Assembly (NCBI RefSeq): GCF_947072475.1
Contig: NZ_CAMTIA010000006.1
Location: 29,798-93,797, forward strand
Reading direction: 5' to 3'
Length of the DNA stretch: 64,000 nt
From: an uncultured Deefgea sp.
Lineage (GTDB): Bacteria > Pseudomonadota > Gammaproteobacteria > Burkholderiales > Chitinibacteraceae
Under the pieces are notes generated by a model that was not told the origin of the DNA, ran no database searches, and saw only the letters and a program-made list of their open reading frames with translations. Each line of letters starts with the position of its first letter. The stretch's first letter is position 1. A program made the position numbers and the translations under genes. Positions 60,267 through 64,000 of this stretch are shown piece after piece.

Positions 60267-61076
60267 ATGACAATTACCATTAAAACTGCCGAAGAAATAG
60301 AAAAAATGCGCATTGCGGGCCGTCTTGGCAGCGAAGTGCTCGACTACATCACCCCGTTTATTCAACCGGGTGTCACCACCGAAGAAATCGATCGTTTATG
60401 CTATGAATACATGGTTAATGTGCAGGGTACTATCCCCGCGCCATTAAACTACTGCCCACCTGGCTATATACCCTACCCGAAATCAATTTGCACTTCGGTG
60501 AATAATGTCATCTGCCACGGCATTCCAAACAGCAAGCCACTTAAAAATGGCGACGTGGTGAATCTGGACATTACCGTCATCAAAGACGGCTATCACGGTG
60601 ACAATAGCCGCATGTATATGGTTGGCGACAATGTCGCTACCTACGCCAAGCGTTTATCACAAATCACTTTTGACTGCATGTGGATTGGGATTGATCAAGT
60701 CAAACCCGGCGCTCGTTTGGGCGATATTGGCGCGGCAATTCAAAAATACGCCGAAAAAGCCGGTTATTCGGTGGTGCGTGAATTTTGTGGCCACGGCATT
60801 GGCGCGGTATTTCATGAAGAGCCGCAAGTATTGCATTACGGCAAGGCTGGCACCGGCGTTGAACTCAAAGCCGGTATGATTTTTACCATTGAGCCAATGA
60901 TTAACGCTGGCAAGCGTGAAATCAAACAAATGAGCGATGGCTGGACGATTGTGACTAAAGATCGTAGCTTGTCCGCACAATGGGAACACACCGTATTGGT
61001 TACCGAAACCGGTTACGAGGTATTGACCGTATCGGCAGGCACGCCGCCGCGTCCAGAGAAATACCTGCTCGCTTAA
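60267..61076 (+). CDS. map: Methionine aminopeptidase, type I
   Basis: Removes N-terminal Met from nascent proteins. 269 residues. Metal ligands appear in GDVVNLDITVIKDGYHGDNSRMY (two Asp), EFCGHGIGAVFHEEPQVLHYG (His), GMIFTIEPMINAG (Glu) and SAQWEHTVLVTETG (Glu). Here it is upstream of glnD and not beside rpsB, as is common in this group; the map-glnD pairing is known in gammaproteobacteria. Confidence 0.97.
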   Translation: MTITIKTAEEIEKMRIAGRLGSEVLDYITPFIQPGVTTEEIDRLCYEYMVNVQGTIPAPLNYCPPGYIPYPKSICTSVNNVICHGIPNSKPLKNGDVVNLDITVIKDGYHGDNSRMYMVGDNVATYAKRLSQITFDCMWIGIDQVKPGARLGDIGAAIQKYAEKAGYSVVREFCGHGIGAVFHEEPQVLHYGKAGTGVELKAGMIFTIEPMINAGKREIKQMSDGWTIVTKDRSLSAQWEHTVLVTETGYEVLTVSAGTPPRPEKYLLA

Positions 61077-61080
61077 TTCT

Positions 61081-61106
61081 AAACGCCCTCAATTGAGGGC
61101 GTTTTT
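61081..61106 (+). terminator. Intrinsic terminator after map
   Basis: AAACGCCCTCAA / TTGAGGGCGTTT is a 12-bp perfect palindrome followed by TTTTT, directly after the map stop. Confidence 0.93.
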
Positions 61107-61226
61107 AAATCAAAACCACACCCTGATTTAATCACGCCAGCGCCTGCCCCAGACTAAAGGCAATGCGGCGCTAGCGTGCCTTGTAATATCAGGCACTCAC
61201 AGTGTTGTCGTTTGGAGTTTATCGTC

Positions 61227-63791
61227 ATGCGTTCGGTCAGTGCGATTCGTGAATCATATGCCCTTGCTAAACTCGCACTGCGCGAGCGTTTTTCTGAACC
61301 CACCAAAGCGCCCCCCTTACTCAATTCGCTATCGAATCTCACCGATGCCACCCTGATCGAGCTATGGGATAGACATGAATTTACTAGCGATGTATTGCTC
61401 TGCGCTGTAGGCGGCTACGGACGTGGCGAGCTATACCCTTATTCAGACATCGATCTATTGATTTTACTGCCCGAGCAGCCCAGTGCTGGCTTACTAGAAA
61501 AACTCGAAGTTCTCGTCGGTGAGCTATGGGATATTGGCATCGAGGTTGGCCATTCGGTGCGCACCACCACCGACTGCCTGTATGAAGCCGAGCGCGATAT
61601 CACCGTGCAAACTGCATTGCTTGAAACACGGCCGCTCACTGGGGACAGGCAGCGCTTTCATGATTTTATGGATACGGTACATCGCCACATCGACCCAAAA
61701 GAATTTTTTGAAGCCAAACTGATCGAGCAACAAGCGCGCTACGGCCGCTTTCAAAACGCTACTTACAAACTTGAACCCAATATCAAAGAAGCGCCTGGCG
61801 GCCTGCGTGATTTGCATCTAATTGGCTGGATTGCTGCCAGCCAACGCCTTGGCCGCGACTGGCATGCGCTAGCGGCGCTCAGCATGCTCACCCCGGAAGA
61901 AAACCGTAAGCTGTGCGAAGCCGAGCGCGTGCTGCGCACCTATCGGATTGCACTACACTGGCGCGCCAAACGCCGCGAAGACCGGATTTTATTTGATTAC
62001 CAGCACGCGCTGGCCAAAGACTTTGGCTTTGATGACATCTCTACCGCCGGCCGAATCACGCAGCGCGCCAGCGAAGCTTTTATGGCTGAATATTATTTGG
62101 CCGCCCGCATCATCACCCAATTGGTGCCGGTGCTGGTGCATGCTTTACGGCAAAGAATTTATTCCTACCTCAGCAATACCACGCCAATTAATGCAGATTT
62201 TTATATTCGCGATGGCTTACTGGCGATTTACGATCCCGAATTATTCACCAAAAATCCATCGGCGATCTTGGCGCTATTCTTGCATCTAGAACAACGCCGC
62301 GAAGCCAGCGACATTGCGCCAGAAACCCTGCGCGCACTATGGCATGCCCGCGACTTAATTAACGACGACTTTTTGCACAACCCGCACAATAAGCAACTGT
62401 TTATCGCGCTATTTAGAGAGCCTCGCGGCTTAACCCGCGTATTGCGGCGGATGAATCAATACGGTGTTTTGGGCCGCTACATTCCGGAATTTGGCGATAT
62501 TGTTGGCCGGATGCAACATGATTTATTTCATGTGTATACCGTTGACGAGCATATTTTGATGGTGCTGCGTAATATGCGCCGCTTTGCCGTTCCGGCCTTC
62601 ACCCATGAATACCCGCTGTGCTCGCGACTAATCGAGGAATTTGCCCACCCTGAAGTGCTGTATTTAGCCGCGCTATTTCATGATATTGGCAAAGGCCGTG
62701 GCGGCGATCATTCACAACTGGGCGAAACCATTACCCGCGAATGGTGCGAGCGCCACCCCTTGCCCGCCGCCGACACCGATTTGATTGTGTGGCTAGTTCG
62801 GCATCACTTAACCATGTCGTCGATCGCGCAAAAACAAGACGTGTACGACCCTGACGTCATCACCGAATTTGCCGCTCTAGTTGGCGACGAGCGCCATTTG
62901 AATGCGCTGTATTTACTAACGGTGGCTGATATTCGCGGCACCAGCCCCAAAGTTTGGAATGCGTGGAAAGCCAAACTGCTCGAAGATTTATTTAAAGGCA
63001 CACAGCGCTTTTTGAACCAGCAAAGTGGCCATTCATGGCTCAGCGAGCGGCAAGAAGAGGCATTGCGACTGTTACGACTGTATGGATTACGCAATGATGC
63101 GCACGATCCATTCTGGCGCTTACTCGATACGGTGTACTTCTTACGCCACGACGCGCGCGACATTGCTTGGCACACCCGAATGCTGTTTGCGCGAACGCAT
63201 TGCGACGACATTCAAGTGCGCGCCAAACTCTCCGAATCCGGCGAAGGTCTGCAAGTGTTAGTCTACGGCCCCGATCAAGCGGATTTGTTTGTGCATATTT
63301 GCAGCTTTTTTGAGCGCGCTGGTTATTCAATTTTTGACGCACAAATCCACACCACGCATCACGGCTATGCGCTCGATACTTTCTACGTATTCATTCCCGA
63401 TAGTCAGCATATTTCGTATCGCGATTTAATAAATTACGTTGAATTTGAGCTCAGCGAAGTGCTCAATCAACGCAAACCCGCGCCAGCCAAACTCACCGGC
63501 CGGATTTCACGCCAGCTAAAACACTTTCCAGTTAAAACGCACGTGCAAATTCGCCCGGACGAAAAAGGCAAATATTCGATTCTATCGGTGGTTGCTGGCG
63601 ATCGACCGGGCCTGCTCTCGACCATTGCGCGCATTTTGGCCGCCAATCGCATCGAGATTCAATCAGCCAAAATTATGACCTTGGGCGAGCGCGCCGAAGA
63701 TAATTTTTTAATCTCCGGCCGCGTTCTTAACGACGCTAAATTTGTTTTGCAGCTAGAAAGTGAATTACTGCAAACGCTGAGCGAAAAATAA
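61227..63791 (+). CDS. glnD: Bifunctional uridylyltransferase/uridylyl-removing enzyme GlnD
   Basis: Senses glutamine and uridylylates or deuridylylates PII. 854 residues, slightly shorter than E. coli (890). In order: nucleotidyltransferase domain (GGYGRGELYPYSDIDLLIL near 65-83), the PII UTase linker (EAPGGLRDLHLIGWIA), the HD domain (YLAALFHDIGKGRGGDHSQLG near 490-510) and two C-terminal ACT domains (VLVYGPDQADLFVHICSFFERAGYSI; LSVVAGDRPGLLSTIARILAANR). Start MRSVSAIRESYALAKLALRERF; the track begins upstream at a GTG. A 49-bp inverted repeat begins immediately after its stop. Confidence 0.97.
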   Translation: MRSVSAIRESYALAKLALRERFSEPTKAPPLLNSLSNLTDATLIELWDRHEFTSDVLLCAVGGYGRGELYPYSDIDLLILLPEQPSAGLLEKLEVLVGELWDIGIEVGHSVRTTTDCLYEAERDITVQTALLETRPLTGDRQRFHDFMDTVHRHIDPKEFFEAKLIEQQARYGRFQNATYKLEPNIKEAPGGLRDLHLIGWIAASQRLGRDWHALAALSMLTPEENRKLCEAERVLRTYRIALHWRAKRREDRILFDYQHALAKDFGFDDISTAGRITQRASEAFMAEYYLAARIITQLVPVLVHALRQRIYSYLSNTTPINADFYIRDGLLAIYDPELFTKNPSAILALFLHLEQRREASDIAPETLRALWHARDLINDDFLHNPHNKQLFIALFREPRGLTRVLRRMNQYGVLGRYIPEFGDIVGRMQHDLFHVYTVDEHILMVLRNMRRFAVPAFTHEYPLCSRLIEEFAHPEVLYLAALFHDIGKGRGGDHSQLGETITREWCERHPLPAADTDLIVWLVRHHLTMSSIAQKQDVYDPDVITEFAALVGDERHLNALYLLTVADIRGTSPKVWNAWKAKLLEDLFKGTQRFLNQQSGHSWLSERQEEALRLLRLYGLRNDAHDPFWRLLDTVYFLRHDARDIAWHTRMLFARTHCDDIQVRAKLSESGEGLQVLVYGPDQADLFVHICSFFERAGYSIFDAQIHTTHHGYALDTFYVFIPDSQHISYRDLINYVEFELSEVLNQRKPAPAKLTGRISRQLKHFPVKTHVQIRPDEKGKYSILSVVAGDRPGLLSTIARILAANRIEIQSAKIMTLGERAEDNFLISGRVLNDAKFVLQLESELLQTLSEK

Positions 63792-63840
63792 GGGTATTGC
63801 CATGCAAGCAATATAAATCATTGATTGTGTGGCAATACCC
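63792..63840. repeat. 49-bp inverted-repeat element, copy 5
   Basis: GGGTATTGCCA is the exact reverse complement of TGGCAATACCC (11 bp), with a 27-bp AT-rich middle. It begins on the base after the glnD stop codon. Confidence 0.82.
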
Positions 63841-64000
63841 ATTAATTCTGGCTTTATCTGGATTTGGTGCTGATGCTGTGCCGCGCTCGTCGAGCTGGGG
63901 CTTTAAATCCCGTCTAAGCGCACCGAGTGCGGAGAGAGACAAACAGTTTTATCGTTTGGCTCACGACAATCGAGGGCACAGCGGAGCTGGGCGCGCTCGG
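63841..64000. other. Right-edge sequence after glnD, no gene recognised
   Basis: A 160-bp stretch with no supported gene. A 68-residue minus-strand ORF spans it and the repeat but has no family features. The composition (GTGCCGCGCTCGTCGAGCTG and following) differs from its surroundings and reminded me of extragenic repeats, but no second copy is in the window. Confidence 0.3.

Noticed and set aside
63736-63942. 68-residue minus-strand ORF at the right end
   Set aside because: It runs through the end of glnD and the 49-bp element with no family features; likely spurious.

Overview
The window looks like ordinary chromosome from a betaproteobacterium. The gene set and protein styles fit Neisseriales, and my guess is the Chitinibacteraceae/Chromobacteriaceae side (Deefgea- or Chitinibacter-like). 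Supporting this are the rimP-nusA-infB cluster, leuC-entericidin-leuD, ppsA divergent from ppsR, minCDE, glnD after map, PurT/PurU formate metabolism, the AstADBE arginine pathway and moderate GC. The genus is inferred; no rRNA or tRNA gene was seen. Genes are dense, mostly intact and on both strands, with clear intrinsic terminators. I saw no phage, insertion sequence, CRISPR array or plasmid functions.

Layout. 1-3.5 kb: infB (cut by the window edge), nusA and rimP on the minus strand, with a terminator-like hairpin in the rimP leader. 3.6-6.9 kb: fadD, an orphan pilU-type ATPase and a Spx/ArsC-like protein. 6.9-12.3 kb: small lipoprotein, suhB, trmJ, an AhpD-like protein, dcd, bcp and phoH. 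12.4-16.7 kb: the leucine genes leuC, a 40-residue entericidin (absent from the ORF track), leuD and leuB, interrupted by nagB. 17-23 kb: small HTH regulator, radical SAM protein, universal stress protein, thioesterase, TerB-like protein, deoxyinosine/uracil DNA glycosylase, ubiB and a lysine-tailed NlpC/P60 hydrolase. 23-30 kb: astE-astB-astD-astA, a second NlpC/P60 lipoprotein and a histone-deacetylase-family hydrolase. 30-37 kb: moxR-DUF58-transglutaminase operon, hemH and a two-component system. 37-43 kb: purU, trmL, tpiA-fbp, truncated haemoglobin and purT. 43-47 kb: livHMGF. 47-48.3 kb: argD/astC aminotransferase. 48.5-54.5 kb: wecB-nfrB-nfrA-ybcH, four overlapping genes of an N4-glycan-receptor-like exopolysaccharide pathway. 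54.7-64 kb: ppsA/ppsR, minCDE, map and glnD.

Two signals stand out. First, a family of 49-bp intergenic inverted repeats: five copies and one degenerate copy, all exactly 49 bp. Their ends follow GGGTATT...AATACCC, the inner arms change in compensating pairs, and a few unpaired positions are conserved. Several sit immediately after stop codons. Second, the nfr polysaccharide locus has wecB fused into the operon by overlaps, and an NfrB that stops where the E. coli protein would continue into its c-di-GMP-binding MshEN domain. The same glycan machinery may therefore run under different control here.

Metabolic links: AstA-D-B-E with the ArgD/AstC-type aminotransferase at 47 kb would complete arginine succinyltransferase catabolism. 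Fbp, TpiA and PpsA with its regulator PpsR point to gluconeogenesis. LivHMGF imports branched-chain amino acids, but no binding-protein gene is present. Start codons were revised from the ORF track where a ribosome-binding site, gene overlap or family N-terminus argued for it.
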